Shown one piece after another: positions 9,514 to 20,339 of a DNA stretch of 64,000 nt. The notes beneath the pieces are model-generated. The model was not told the origin of the DNA, did not search any database, and saw only the letters and a list, made by a program, of their open reading frames with translations. This stretch comes from Aureimonas flava (GTDB taxonomy: Bacteria > Pseudomonadota > Alphaproteobacteria > Rhizobiales > Rhizobiaceae). The position numbers were made by a program, and so were the translations under genes. The stretch covers positions 295,145-359,144 of the forward strand of contig NZ_QYRN01000006.1 of the NCBI RefSeq assembly GCF_003583935.1, given 5' to 3'. The stretch's first letter is position 1. Every line of letters begins with the position of its first letter.

Positions 9514-10368
9514 TCAGTTCTCCACCTGCGCGAGACGCGGATCCAGGAGGTCGCGCAGGCGATCGCCCACGAGATTGATGCCCACCACGGTGACGAAGAT
9601 CGCGATGCCGGGAAACGCGGCCACCCACCACGCATTGCCGATGTAGTTCCGGCCGTCGGCGATCATCGTTCCCCAGGTCGGCGTCGTCGGCGGAACGCCG
9701 AGGCCGAGGAAGCTCAACGAGGATTCGAACAGGATCATCTTCGCCACGAGCAGGCTCGAGATCACGATCACGGAGGACATGATGTTGGGCAGGAGATGCC
9801 GCACGAGGATGTACGGCGTCGAGGCACCCAGCGAGCGTGCGGCCTGCACGTATTCCCGCTGCTTCAGGATGAGGCATTCGGCCCGCACCACGCGAACGTA
9901 TTGCACCCAGTTGGTGAGCCCGAGGACCAGGATCAGGTTCCACAGGCTCGGCCCGAGAACCGCCACCACCGCCAGCGCGAGCACCAGGAAGGGGATCGCG
10001 AGCTGGATGTCGGTGAAGGCCATGATGACGCGGCCGGAGCGGCGGTCGTCGTAGCCGGCCACCAGCCCGAGCGCGATGCCGACCGTGGCGGAGACGGCGA
10101 CGGATGCGACGCCGACCAGGACCGAGACGCGCGCGCCGACGACGAGGCGGCTGAAGACGTCGCGGCCGAGCGCCTCGGTCCCCAGGAGATGGAGGCCGCC
10201 GCGCCCCTCCCACATCGGCGGCTTCAGCCGTTGCAGGATGCTCTGGGCCTCGGGATCGAAGGGAACGATCCACGGCCCGGCGATCGCCGCCAGGACGACC
10301 ACCGCGACGATCGCGAGGCCGAGGCCCGCCAGCCGGGAGCGGAAGAAGCGGCGAAGGAAGATCCCCAT
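9514..10368 (-). CDS. Dpp/Opp-type ABC transporter permease (DppC-like)
   Basis: A 284-residue inner-membrane permease. After a short cytoplasmic [15 protein letters not shown] leader it has the first transmembrane helix, then a periplasmic loop and five further helices. The EAA loop that docks with the ATPase is recognisable in [24 protein letters not shown], which is typical of DppC. The N-terminal domain contains [22 protein letters not shown], the family's LGTDxLGRDxxSR-type segment with the form [13 protein letters not shown]. It sits 3 bases from the end of the DppB-like gene. Confidence 0.93.
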   Translation of the reverse strand: MGIFLRRFFRSRLAGLGLAIVAVVVLAAIAGPWIVPFDPEAQSILQRLKPPMWEGRGGLHLLGTEALGRDVFSRLVVGARVSVLVGVASVAVSATVGIALGLVAGYDDRRSGRVIMAFTDIQLAIPFLVLALAVVAVLGPSLWNLILVLGLTNWVQYVRVVRAECLILKQREYVQAARSLGASTPYILVRHLLPNIMSSVIVISSLLVAKMILFESSLSFLGLGVPPTTPTWGTMIADGRNYIGNAWWVAAFPGIAIFVTVVGINLVGDRLRDLLDPRLAQVEN

Positions 10369-10371
10369 GGC

Positions 10372-11289
10372 TCACCCCTTCCGAAGGCGCGGGTCGAGCA
10401 ACCCGTAGGTCGCGTCGACCAGGAGGTTGATCGAGACGATCAGCGACGCCATCAGAAGGACGAAGGCCTGGACCACGGTGAAGTCCCGGTTGGAGATCGC
10501 CTGTATGGCCAGACGCCCGATGCCCGGGTAGGCGAAGATCTCCTCGGTGATCACCGCGCCGCCGAGCAGAGCGCCGACCTGGAGGCCGATCACGGTCAGG
10601 GTCGGGATCGCGGCGTTGCGCAGGGCATGGCCGAAGACCACTCCGTTTTCCGGCACCCCCTTGCCGCGAGCCGTGCGGATATAGTCGGACTGCAGCACCT
10701 CGATCATCGAGGAGCGCAGGAGCCGCGTGATGATCGCCGTGGAATAGGCCGCAAGGGCGATCGATGGCATGACCAGGTTCTGCCATCCGTCCCGGCCCGA
10801 GGGCGGCAGCCATTGCAGATGTTCGGAGAAGATCAGGATCAGCATGATCGCGAGCCAGAAGGTCGGGAAACTCTGGCCCACCAGCGAGACCAGGAGACCG
10901 ACGCGGTCCAGGAGCGAGCCGCGGTAGACGGCCGCCGCGATGGCGAGCGGCAGCGAGACCAGAAGCGACAGCGCCAGAGCCGACGCGCTCAGCTCGAGCG
11001 TCGCGGGCATGCGGTCCAGGACGAGCTGCATGGCGGGCTGGTCGTAGCGCAGGGAGCGCCCGAAATCGCCCTGGAGCGCCTTGGCGAGGAACTCGAGATA
11101 CTGGACCGGCAGCGGGCGGTCGAAGCCCATCTGCGTGCGGAAGCGCGCGATCTCCTCGAGCGAGGTCTCGGGCGGAAGGTAGAGGGCCGACGGATCGCCG
11201 CCGAGCCGCACGAGCAGGAAGACGGCCACCGATACGCCCAGCAGGACCGCGGCGGCGTAGACCAGTCGGGATAGGATGTAGGCGATCAT
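10372..11289 (-). CDS. Dpp/Opp-type ABC transporter permease (DppB-like)
   Basis: A 305-residue permease with the DppB-type N-terminus [18 protein letters not shown], a large periplasmic loop containing [15 protein letters not shown], and a conserved C-terminal EAA loop ([20 protein letters not shown]). Six hydrophobic segments can be seen. The start ATG at 11289 lies 59 bases after the stop of the substrate-binding protein, with a long GC hairpin between them. It forms the translocation channel with the DppC-like permease. DppBC-type transporters move peptides, nickel chelates, opines or glycosidic compounds; the operon content here argues for a nucleoside-like or glycosidic ligand rather than a peptide. 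Confidence 0.93.
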   Translation of the reverse strand: MIAYILSRLVYAAAVLLGVSVAVFLLVRLGGDPSALYLPPETSLEEIARFRTQMGFDRPLPVQYLEFLAKALQGDFGRSLRYDQPAMQLVLDRMPATLELSASALALSLLVSLPLAIAAAVYRGSLLDRVGLLVSLVGQSFPTFWLAIMLILIFSEHLQWLPPSGRDGWQNLVMPSIALAAYSTAIITRLLRSSMIEVLQSDYIRTARGKGVPENGVVFGHALRNAAIPTLTVIGLQVGALLGGAVITEEIFAYPGIGRLAIQAISNRDFTVVQAFVLLMASLIVSINLLVDATYGLLDPRLRKG

Positions 11290-11306
11290 GGCGATCTCTC
11301 GTCTTT

Positions 11307-11338
11307 CGCCGGGCAAGGCGGGCGCGCCTTGCCCGGCG
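11307..11338 (-). terminator. Intra-operon hairpin between binding-protein and permease genes
   Basis: A perfect 14-bp inverted repeat, CGCCGGGCAAGGCG paired with CGCCTTGCCCGGCG, with a 4-base loop. It lies in the 59-base gap after the substrate-binding-protein stop. There is no long T-run on either strand, so it is more likely an mRNA stabiliser or partial terminator that favours expression of the binding protein over the membrane subunits, as in many ABC operons. Confidence 0.7.
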
Positions 11339-11348
11339 CTCGCGGCGG

Positions 11349-12863
11349 CTACTCGAAATGCGCCTTGCGCAGGTCGATCATGCTGTCCGTCCTCGGGTGC
11401 CAGTCGAGCGTGCGGTCGAGCGCGTAGATGAGCGGGGGTTGGATCATCGGCAGGTGGGGTGCCTCTTCCTTGATGATCGCGGCGGCCGCCTCGTAGGCCG
11501 AACGGCGCTGCGCCGGGTCGAGCGTGGAGCGGCCCGCCTCCAGCAGGCGGTCGAGCTCGGGATTGCCGTAGTAGCTCTGGTACTGGCCCGAGTGCAGGAG
11601 CGGGTACCAGACGAGATCGGGATCGCGCCCGCTCCAGCCCGGGAAGGTGATGCCCTCGCGGCCCTTCTGCTCCGACACCTGGGCCCAGACGCCGGGTTCG
11701 AGATACTCGATCTGCGCCGTGATGCCGACATCGGCCAGGAAGCCCTGCGTCGCGGCGATGATCTCGGCATCCTTCAGGAACCGGCCCTGGCGCGACATCA
11801 GCTTGACGGTGAAGCCGTCGGGGTAGCCCGCCTCGGCGAGCAGCTGCCTGGCCTTGCCCGGATCGTAGGGATAGGCCTCCCAGGCGGGATCGTAGAAGGC
11901 GGAGCTGGCGGGAAGGGTCAGCGCGATCCGCTCCCCCAGCCCGTTCAGGAGCGCCTCTTGGATCGCGTCGACGTCCACGGCGTAGTTGATCGCCTGACGC
12001 ACGAGCTTGTTCTGCAACGGCCCCTCGCGCGTCGTGTCGAAGGCCAGGAAGTAGAGGAAGTCGCTGGCGATGTTCTCGATCTTGCCGCCGTTGCGCTCGA
12101 CCGAGGGAATGTCCTCGGGCGGAACGTCGACCGCGATGTCGACCCCGCCCGACGACAGCTCGGCGATGCGCGTGCGCAGTTCCTTGATCGGCCGGAAGAT
12201 CGCATGCCGGATCGCGGGCGCGCCGCCCCAGTAGTCCGGATTGGCCTCCAGGACCAAGCGGTCGTCCTTGCGCCATTCGACGAACTTGTAGGGACCGGTG
12301 CCGACGGGCCGGCTCGCGAGGATATCGGGACCGTTCTCCGCGACGTACTTCGGCGGCACGATCAAGGCCGCGAAGGAGGCTTCGTAGAGCGAGAAGAGCA
12401 TCGTGGGGAACGGCTTCTCGGTCTTGAAGTCGACCGTGTGGTCGTCGACGACCTCGACCGACTTGATCTGCGCGATCCGCGAGAGGTAGGGGGCCTTGAA
12501 CGCCGGATCGAGCGCGCGGTCGAACGAGAACTTCACGGCCTGAGCGTCGAAGGGCTCTCCGTTGTGGAAGCGCACGCCCTCGCGCAGATGCAGGCGCCAG
12601 GTCAGCGGGTCCGGGTTCTCCCAGGACGTCGCGAGCGCGGGCCTGAACTCCCCCTTCTCGTCGATGGTGACGAGCGCGTCGTAGATCTGGAACAGGATGT
12701 TCGCGGTCGGAAAGGCCGAGTGCTTGGCCGGATCCAGCGTGTAGGCGTCGGCGGGCTGGGCCACGACGATCGTGTCCTTCGGCGCCGCCGTCGCGGGGCC
12801 CGATAGGCAGGCGGCAAGGCCGATCGATAGGGAAGCGAGGCCGGTCCTCGTCAAACGGAACAT
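11349..12863 (-). CDS. Extracellular solute-binding protein, family 5 (DppA-like)
   Basis: A 504-residue periplasmic binding protein of SBP family 5. The N-terminal signal peptide ([22 protein letters not shown]...ATA) is followed by the mature start [23 protein letters not shown]. Typical stretches are [43 protein letters not shown] and [12 protein letters not shown] potential lipobox-like AACLSG occurs in the signal region, but a conventional signal peptidase I site after ATA is more likely. It delivers the substrate to the DppBC-like permeases. The gene starts 4 bases after the stop of the glycosidase-like gene, so it belongs to the same operon. Confidence 0.93.
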   Translation of the reverse strand: MFRLTRTGLASLSIGLAACLSGPATAAPKDTIVVAQPADAYTLDPAKHSAFPTANILFQIYDALVTIDEKGEFRPALATSWENPDPLTWRLHLREGVRFHNGEPFDAQAVKFSFDRALDPAFKAPYLSRIAQIKSVEVVDDHTVDFKTEKPFPTMLFSLYEASFAALIVPPKYVAENGPDILASRPVGTGPYKFVEWRKDDRLVLEANPDYWGGAPAIRHAIFRPIKELRTRIAELSSGGVDIAVDVPPEDIPSVERNGGKIENIASDFLYFLAFDTTREGPLQNKLVRQAINYAVDVDAIQEALLNGLGERIALTLPASSAFYDPAWEAYPYDPGKARQLLAEAGYPDGFTVKLMSRQGRFLKDAEIIAATQGFLADVGITAQIEYLEPGVWAQVSEQKGREGITFPGWSGRDPDLVWYPLLHSGQYQSYYGNPELDRLLEAGRSTLDPAQRRSAYEAAAAIIKEEAPHLPMIQPPLIYALDRTLDWHPRTDSMIDLRKAHFE

Positions 12864-12867
12864 GCGG

Positions 12868-14967
12868 TCACCTTTCTTCGGCGGGGGCGCCAGCGGCGTT
12901 GGGAAGCCGGGCGGTGGGGTCTGGGATGAGCGCCATCGCGGCGAAGGTGTCGAGCTTCGCGATCTCGATGACCAGCTCGTCGCCTTCGCGCCAGGCGGCC
13001 GGCGCGTCGTCCGCGTCGAGGCGGACCACCTGCGTCGCGGCGCAGCGCACGCGGATTTGGAAGCCCGCCAGCGAAGAGGTTCGCGTGTGGGGCGCCAGAG
13101 CCGGCGCGGCGCCGTTCAGGAGATGCAGCAGCCAGCCGTCGCGGTGGCTCTGCAGGGCGAAGTCCACCGTGGCCGGTGCCGAACCTCCGATCGGGGACGG
13201 CCCGCAGCACCGCGCGACGAGGGCCTCGAACACGGCGGCATGGTCCGGGCTGCCGTATCGCGCGAAGAGCCCTCCGATCCGCCACGTGATCCAGGCGTGG
13301 TGGCCGAGGCCGACCGTGCCCTCGAGCAACCCCGGTTCGCGCCCTTCGCTCGGCACGACGGTGAACTCGGGCGCGTTGTTGGCGAAGGGGCCGATCAGCC
13401 GCATGTCGCCATCGGCGGGCGTGTCGGGCGTCCAGAAGTCGCCGGCGACGCCGAGCAGCTCCACGCCGCCGATCGCCGCGCGGAGGTCGTCGCGACGAAG
13501 GCTGAGATAGGCGCCGTCGGCGTCGCGCGGCTGTCCGGGAAGGGCGCCGAGCGCCGTCAGCACGGGGTGCGCGCGCGGCCTGCCCCAGGCGTCGCATCCG
13601 CCCGTGTCGGCCGTTGCCAGGAGCGTCTTGCCGCGCTGTGCGGCAAAGGCGTCGAGGGCGGCGACGTCCGCGTCGCCGAGGCAGGATACGGCGGGCAGTA
13701 TCACGAGGTCGTAGCGTTCCAGCTCCCGCGCGCACAGCCCGCCGGCGGCGAGGACGTCGAACGGGCGCCGGGCCGCCGACAGCATCTGCACGACACCGCG
13801 GAACTCGGCGACATGGCCCATTGCGGGGCCCCGGTCGGACAGGCGCGCCGCGTCCGGCCCCCAGGCCACGCTCTCGGGCGAGCGGACCACCGCGATCCGC
13901 GCGACGGATTCCAGCCCCTCGTACCAACCGGCATGACGAGACTGGTAAGCGCCGAAACCTTCCAGCGCCCCGACGAAGCGCGCGTCGCCGCTGCGAAGCC
14001 GTCCGTTGGCCGCTGCGGCCGGCACGGCGCGATGGGCGATCGCCTCCGCCATGTTCCGCACGAGCCGATCGCTCGGCATGGCGGTCTGACGGCTGGCGAA
14101 AAACTGCGACGTGGTCTGGATCAGGAGGGGCGGAACGTCCGGCTTCAGGGCCCTCGCGAACAGGGCCTCCTCGGTCGTCCAGTGGCTCCAGACCGGCTGC
14201 GGATCCACGGGGTTGGGGATCACGGGGTTGGAGATCTGGACGCCGACGATGTCGGACGCGGCCGCCATGGCGCGGGCGTCCCAGCCGTCCCGCAGGTGGT
14301 GGTAGGGCACCAGCGCCGCCTCCGGCCGATGGGCGCGGATGAAGCGTTGCAGGCGGTGCGTGTAGTCCGCCAGCGTGCGCTGCCGCCATGTCTCGTAGGC
14401 GGGGCTGCGCAGGCCTTTGGGGGGAACGTCCTCGCCGGTCGCCTCGCGCACCAGGCGGCGGCATCGCTCGCACCAGCAGCGCGCGATGTGGAAATAGTTG
14501 TAGAAGAAGCCGTCGGGACGATAGCCGGACAGGATCTCGCGCACGATCTCGAAGTTCTCTTCCTGCCAGAGCGGGCCGGTGGCGCAGATCATCGGCATCG
14601 CCCAGACCTCGACGAGCTCGCCCGCCGCATCGTGCACGTACCAGTCCTCGTGCTCCGCGACGGCGCTGCGGGCCTTGCTGATGTCCATGCGCACGAAGGT
14701 GCGAAGGCCGGCCCGCGCCGAGGCGTCGAGATAGTTGCCGAGGAAGTCCCCTTGCATGAAGGGGTTGATCGTCTGGGAGCGGCGCCGGGTGGGATACCAG
14801 GCCGAGAAGCCGCCGCCCATGGCGATGGTCGCGGTGGCGCCCACCGACTGCGCCTCGGCCACCAGATCGGCTGGGTCCAGACCCACGGCATCCTGCTCGC
14901 GCAGGAGGTGCTGGAAGAAGCGTTGCGGGCGGCGGGTCCAGTCGAGGGTCACGCGGCGATCTCGCAT
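12868..14967 (-). CDS. GHL6-like hypothetical glycosyl hydrolase
   Basis: About 699 residues. The N-terminal half looks like a (beta/alpha)8 glycosidase-like domain related to hypothetical glycosyl hydrolase GHL6: strands with MGGGFSAWYP, RTFVRMDISKA and GYRPDGFFYNYFH, and the characteristic Cys pair CWCERC. The second half, with VAWGPDAARLSDRG, VILPAVSCLGDADVAAL and TWRIGGLFARYGS, resembles a beta-galactosidase trimerisation/Rossmann-like module with a C-terminal sandwich. No signal peptide is visible, so it would act in the cytoplasm on an imported glycoside. Two starts are possible: ATG at 14967 (19-base overlap with the upstream gene) or GTG at 14952, which gives the 4-base GTGA overlap usual in this operon. 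Family assignment is from memory; catalytic residues are not assigned. Confidence 0.65.
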   Translation of the reverse strand: MRDRRVTLDWTRRPQRFFQHLLREQDAVGLDPADLVAEAQSVGATATIAMGGGFSAWYPTRRRSQTINPFMQGDFLGNYLDASARAGLRTFVRMDISKARSAVAEHEDWYVHDAAGELVEVWAMPMICATGPLWQEENFEIVREILSGYRPDGFFYNYFHIARCWCERCRRLVREATGEDVPPKGLRSPAYETWRQRTLADYTHRLQRFIRAHRPEAALVPYHHLRDGWDARAMAAASDIVGVQISNPVIPNPVDPQPVWSHWTTEEALFARALKPDVPPLLIQTTSQFFASRQTAMPSDRLVRNMAEAIAHRAVPAAAANGRLRSGDARFVGALEGFGAYQSRHAGWYEGLESVARIAVVRSPESVAWGPDAARLSDRGPAMGHVAEFRGVVQMLSAARRPFDVLAAGGLCARELERYDLVILPAVSCLGDADVAALDAFAAQRGKTLLATADTGGCDAWGRPRAHPVLTALGALPGQPRDADGAYLSLRRDDLRAAIGGVELLGVAGDFWTPDTPADGDMRLIGPFANNAPEFTVVPSEGREPGLLEGTVGLGHHAWITWRIGGLFARYGSPDHAAVFEALVARCCGPSPIGGSAPATVDFALQSHRDGWLLHLLNGAAPALAPHTRTSSLAGFQIRVRCAATQVVRLDADDAPAAWREGDELVIEIAKLDTFAAMALIPDPTARLPNAAGAPAEER

Positions 14968-16424
14968 GAGGAAAGAAGACGTCGGCGCATGCGGCGGATC
15001 GGTCCGTCGAGGCGCGAGGCCGCCGCGTAGACGTCCTGGTTGTCCCGGCGCCTGCGGTCGGAGAGCTCCTGTGCCTCGGCGAACAGGGAAGGCTCGTCGA
15101 CGCTCGTGCATCGACCGTCGCGCAGGACAGCGCGGCCGTCCACGAAGACATGACGTACCGCTCCCCCGGTTTCCGACAGGACGAGCTGGCGGACGGGATC
15201 GCTCAGCGGCACGAAGGCGGTGGTATCGAGATCGAGGAGGCAGACGTCGGCCGCCATGCCCGCATCGAGGCGTCCCGCGACCTTGCCGAGCCCGATGGCG
15301 TCGGCGCCCCCCTCGCAGGCGAGGCGCAAGGCCGTTCCGGGCTGGATCCAGCGCGCCGGATCCTCCGCCTCGTCGTTGTGGAGGATCGCGGCCCACTTGA
15401 GCGTTTCCAGCATGTTGCCGCTGTCGTTGCAGCAGGCGCCGTCGGTGCCCAGGCCGACCCGTATGCCCGACCGCAGGAGCCGGGGCAGGGGGCATCGGCC
15501 GCTTGCGAGGCGCACGTTGGAGACCGGATTGTGGATCACGGCCGCGTCTCTCTGCGCGATGCGTTCCACGTCGCCCTTCGCCAGCCAGTTCGCATGGACG
15601 AGGTTGCTGCGCGAACTCAGGACGCCCAGGTCGTCGAGATAGGCCAGCATGCCGCCGGGATGCAGCCGACGCCCCATCTCGGCCTGGGCTCGGGTCTCCA
15701 GCACATGCATGTGGGCGATCGTCTCGTGGCGCCGGGCGAAGTCCTCCGCCATGACCAGCAGCTCGGGCGTGCAGCGCTGGGGGCCCGACGGTCCGATGCC
15801 GACGGAGACGAGAGGGTCGTCGCGCCAGCGCGCGGCGAAGGCCTCCACGATCTCCACCTGACGTCTGGCCGGAAGCGTCGGGCGCGCGGCGTAGCCGGCG
15901 ACCTCCTCGCCGCCGAAGTCGGCGGAATCGAGCGGCAGGGTCTCCAGGAGCGGCTTGTCGGCCACGACCGGCGCGATCACCGCGCGCATGCCGGCATGCC
16001 GATAGGCCTCGGCCGTCGCGTCGAGAAGGTCGCCCTCGATGTCGGGAGCGATGCGGATGTGATCGAGGACGGTGGTCGTCCCCGTCCTCAGCATCTCCAC
16101 CGCGCCCAGCAGCGCGGAGACTTCCACCTCCCGCGCCGTGCGCCGCTCGCTGCCCGCCGACGCATGAAGCGACCAGAGCTCGAGGGGCAGCATGGGCGCC
16201 GAGCCGCGAACGAGATTGTAGGGCGAGTGGGTGTGGGCGTTGACGAAGCCCGGAACCGCAAGAAGCCGACGGCCGTCGATGCGCTCGTCCGCCTGGTCCG
16301 GCACCACGGCGTCCGCCGGCAGAAGGGCTGCGATCTGGCCCTTCTCGAACACCATCGTCAACCGCTCCGGCGCGGAGGCCTGCCCGCCTCGAAGGCAGAG
16401 AGTGTTGGAGATGACGGTTCGCAT
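14949..16424 (-). CDS. SsnA/MTA-SAH deaminase-type amidohydrolase (second paralogue)
   Basis: A 491-residue COG0402-type amidohydrolase. The metal motif is NAHTHSPYNLVRG; a substrate-loop segment GPQRCTPELL, the His motifs IAHMHVLETRAQ and VHANWLAKGD, and the Asp in GLGTDGACCNDSGN follow the order of TrzN/MTA deaminases. It is the first gene of the minus-strand operon, and its product may deaminate or dechlorinate a heterocycle. I used ATG 16424 (MRTVISNTLCLRGG) rather than a TTG at 16439. Relative to the paralogue at 5498-6805 it has a longer C-terminal tail and a different metal-proximal loop, so the two enzymes probably handle different substrates in one pathway. Confidence 0.87.
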   Translation of the reverse strand: MRTVISNTLCLRGGQASAPERLTMVFEKGQIAALLPADAVVPDQADERIDGRRLLAVPGFVNAHTHSPYNLVRGSAPMLPLELWSLHASAGSERRTAREVEVSALLGAVEMLRTGTTTVLDHIRIAPDIEGDLLDATAEAYRHAGMRAVIAPVVADKPLLETLPLDSADFGGEEVAGYAARPTLPARRQVEIVEAFAARWRDDPLVSVGIGPSGPQRCTPELLVMAEDFARRHETIAHMHVLETRAQAEMGRRLHPGGMLAYLDDLGVLSSRSNLVHANWLAKGDVERIAQRDAAVIHNPVSNVRLASGRCPLPRLLRSGIRVGLGTDGACCNDSGNMLETLKWAAILHNDEAEDPARWIQPGTALRLACEGGADAIGLGKVAGRLDAGMAADVCLLDLDTTAFVPLSDPVRQLVLSETGGAVRHVFVDGRAVLRDGRCTSVDEPSLFAEAQELSDRRRRDNQDVYAAASRLDGPIRRMRRRLLSSCEIAA

Positions 16425-16595
16425 GACGGTTGGGGCCAAGGTCGCAGGAGTTGAACGGGGTCAGGGGACGCCAGAACGAACGGCGTGATAAGGTGTCCAA
16501 ACGAAAATCTCTATTTCCGCGGCCGAGCGCATGGAACGGTCCCGGATGGTATGCTTGTTGCACCCCCGCGCGCACCGGACATTGGATGGCGGTAA

Positions 16596-16616
16596 TCTGC
16601 ACAGTATCTATGCAGA
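16596..16616. promoter_or_regulatory. Candidate LysR-type operator in divergent promoter
   Basis: A 21-base perfect inverted repeat, TCTGCA-N9-TGCAGA, lies about 60 bases before the LysR start codon and about 170 bases before the first amidohydrolase gene. LysR regulators usually bind interrupted dyads of this size within divergent promoters, so this is the best candidate site for the adjacent regulator. Function is inferred. Confidence 0.5.
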
Positions 16617-16675
16617 AGCGGAAACGGATGCTTCTCGTGGGGCGTCGGGAGTATTATGGAGGCAGAGGCGACTAC

Positions 16676-17593
16676 ATGCCCGCCGATCGCTTACACGACA
16701 TCGAAGCCTTCGTCCGCGTGGCGGAACTGGAGAGTTTCACGGCTGCGGCCGAGGTTCTCGGCGTTTCGGTCTCCAGCGCGACCAAGGCGATTCGTCGGAT
16801 CGAGACGGGACTGGGTGTCGAACTCTTCCATCGCTCGACACGGCATTTGCACCTGACGGACGCCGGCGCGCGCTACTATGCCGACGGCGTCAAGCTGCTG
16901 GCCGATTTCGAGAACGCGCAACTGGCCGTGCGCGACGCGAACAGCAGGCCGGCGGGTACCGTGCGGCTGGCGTTGCCGCCCGCCTTCGGCCGGCGTTCGC
17001 TGCTGCCCCTCGTGTCCCAGTTCTTCGAGCGCTACCCCGAGATCAAGCTCGACGTCCGCTTCAAGGATCAGACCGCCAATCCGATCGACGGCGGCTTCGA
17101 CCTCGCGATCCATTCCGGGCGCCTCGCCGATTCCCGCCTCGTCCACCGCACCCTGATCCGCGGGCCGCAGAAGACCGTGGCCTCGCCCGCCTATCTCGAA
17201 CGACACGGCGTGCCGCGAACGCCGGCGGAGCTGTGCGAGCACAACTGCATCGTCGGGCGGTTCGGCTCGACCTGGCGCTTCCGCGACGGGAAGGGCGACG
17301 AGCTGGCCGTCCGGGTCTCGGGCAACCTCCAGACCGACAGCGGCGACGTCCTGCGTCAGGCCGCCCTGGTCGGTCTCGGCGTTTCGCAGGCGACCTGGTG
17401 GCTGTTCAACGCCGATCTCCAGGCCGGGCGTCTGGTCGCGTTCCTGAACGAGTTCGAGATCGAGGCCGATCCGATCTATCTGATCTTCCCCGCGAGCCGG
17501 AACATCGCCGCGCGCGTGCGCGTGGTGGCGGACTTCTTCCTGGAGGTCGTCCGCGCGCTGCCGAGGGAGGAGCTGCCGAACGGGCAGCCTTGA
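16676..17593 (+). CDS. LysR-family transcriptional regulator
   Basis: A 305-residue LysR regulator. The N-terminal winged helix-turn-helix covers about residues 5-62 (IEAFVRVAELESFTAAAEVL, then SSATKAIRRIETGLGVELF and HLTDAGARYY). The effector domain runs from about residue 90 to 295. An upstream extension of the frame exists, but ATG 16676 is preceded by a good GGAGG-like ribosome-binding site and matches the family N-terminus. It is divergently transcribed from the operon of amidohydrolases, ABC transporter and phosphorylase-like gene, and most likely controls that operon in response to the transported compound or a breakdown product. The effector is unknown. Confidence 0.9.
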   Translation: MPADRLHDIEAFVRVAELESFTAAAEVLGVSVSSATKAIRRIETGLGVELFHRSTRHLHLTDAGARYYADGVKLLADFENAQLAVRDANSRPAGTVRLALPPAFGRRSLLPLVSQFFERYPEIKLDVRFKDQTANPIDGGFDLAIHSGRLADSRLVHRTLIRGPQKTVASPAYLERHGVPRTPAELCEHNCIVGRFGSTWRFRDGKGDELAVRVSGNLQTDSGDVLRQAALVGLGVSQATWWLFNADLQAGRLVAFLNEFEIEADPIYLIFPASRNIAARVRVVADFFLEVVRALPREELPNGQP

Positions 17594-17784
17594 GGGACTG
17601 CCGGGCGTTCGGCCAGGCGAGAGGATGGAGATTTGCCGGAAACGGCGTTCGGCCCGGCGCGGGCAGCGCTCCCGTCTTTGGAACGGCCGCGACCGGGCGC
17701 TCGTCCGCGCCGTCCGCCTCGGTCGGGACCCCAAGGGCCGGCAGGCCATCGGGGCACGCGTGTTTCGATGGAGATCGGCCCGCG

Positions 17785-18763
17785 TCAGGCGGACGCGCGC
17801 TTTCGGCCGAATGCGACGGCCAGGACGATGAGGGCGCCTGCCACCATGTTCTGCTCGCTGACGTCGAGGCCCATGATGATGAGGCCGTTGTTGATCGTGC
17901 CGATCAGGAGAGCGCCGACGAAGGTACCGATGATCGTCGCCTTGCCGCCGAAGAGCGACGTGCCGCCGAGGATCACGGCCGCGATCGCCGCGAGCTCGGC
18001 GCCGGTGCCGAAATTGTAGCGCGCCGTCTGCATCATGCCGGAATAGAGCATGCCCGCCACCGCGCCGGCCGCGCCCGAGATCAGGAAGCAATAGAGCTTG
18101 ATGCGCTTGACGGGCACGCCGGAATACTGCGCCGCGACGCGGTTGCCGCCGGTCGCCAGCACCTGGCGTCCGAACGAGGTGTAGCGCAGGACCACGTGGC
18201 CGAGGATCGCGGCGACCAGCGACCAGATGAAGAGCGAGGGAACGCCCGCGACGTTGCCGGAACCGAAGATGCCGGTGAAGCCGGTGTCGGCGATCGGCAC
18301 GGGCTTGGTATAGGTGAGGCGCATGTCGAGGCCGCGCACGAACTGCATCATGCCGAGCGTGACGAGGAACGATGGGATGTTGACGACGGTGACGAAGAAG
18401 CCGTTGACGGCGCCGACCGCGAGGCCCGCCAGGATCGCCGCCGCCACGCCGCCGACGATGCCGAAACCGGCCTGCATCACCAGCGCCGCGACGAGCGCCG
18501 ACAGCGCCGCGGTGGAGCCGATCGACAGGTCCAGCTCGCCCGCCGCGATCACGAAGGTCATCGCGATCGCCATGACCGCGATCATCGATGTCGTGCGGGT
18601 GATGTTGAAGAGGTTGGCGGTCGTCAAGAAGCCCTTGTCGCCGATCATCACGGCGAAGAACAGGATCACGGCCGCGAAGAAGAAGTAGACGACGAAGTCG
18701 CTCCACTGGACGGGCGGGCGCGTGACCGCCGGCTTGACGGATGCGGCCGGTGCCGCCGATGCG

Positions 18764-18780
<17 letters not shown>
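17785..18780 (-). CDS. Ribose-type ABC transporter permease (RbsC family)
   Basis: A 331-residue permease of the branched sugar importer class (RbsC, XylH). After a cytoplasmic Ala/Pro-rich N-terminus there are about nine to ten hydrophobic helices. Family motifs include AAGELDLSIGST, NIPSFLVTLGMM, GGNRVAAQYSGVPV and AVILGGTSLFGGKAT, the last close to the canonical GGxSLxGGxG loop. Its start overlaps the ATPase stop by 17 bases. It ends convergently with the LysR gene about 190 bases away. It works with the ATPase at 18764-20257 and the binding protein at 20340-21524. Confidence 0.93.
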
Positions 18781-20257
<1,477 letters not shown>

Positions 20258-20302
20258 GCCCTCTGGCTCCTCGATGCGCAGCGAACGGCGGCGGGATCGG
20301 CG

Positions 20303-20332
20303 GGGCGGAAGCGGCTCGAACCGCTTCCGCCC
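20303..20332 (-). terminator. Intra-operon hairpin between binding-protein and ATPase genes
   Basis: A 12-bp perfect stem, GGGCGGAAGCGG with CCGCTTCCGCCC, and a 6-base loop CTCGAA. It occupies the 82-base gap after the binding-protein stop. It has no following T-run and probably protects the 3' end of the binding-protein transcript or causes partial termination. Confidence 0.7.
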
Positions 20333-20339
20333 GCCCTCG

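Noticed and set aside
12772..15030. 752-codon plus-strand frame opposite the GHL-like gene
   Set aside because: Antisense shadow caused by high GC at codon position three; no domain or ribosome-binding site.
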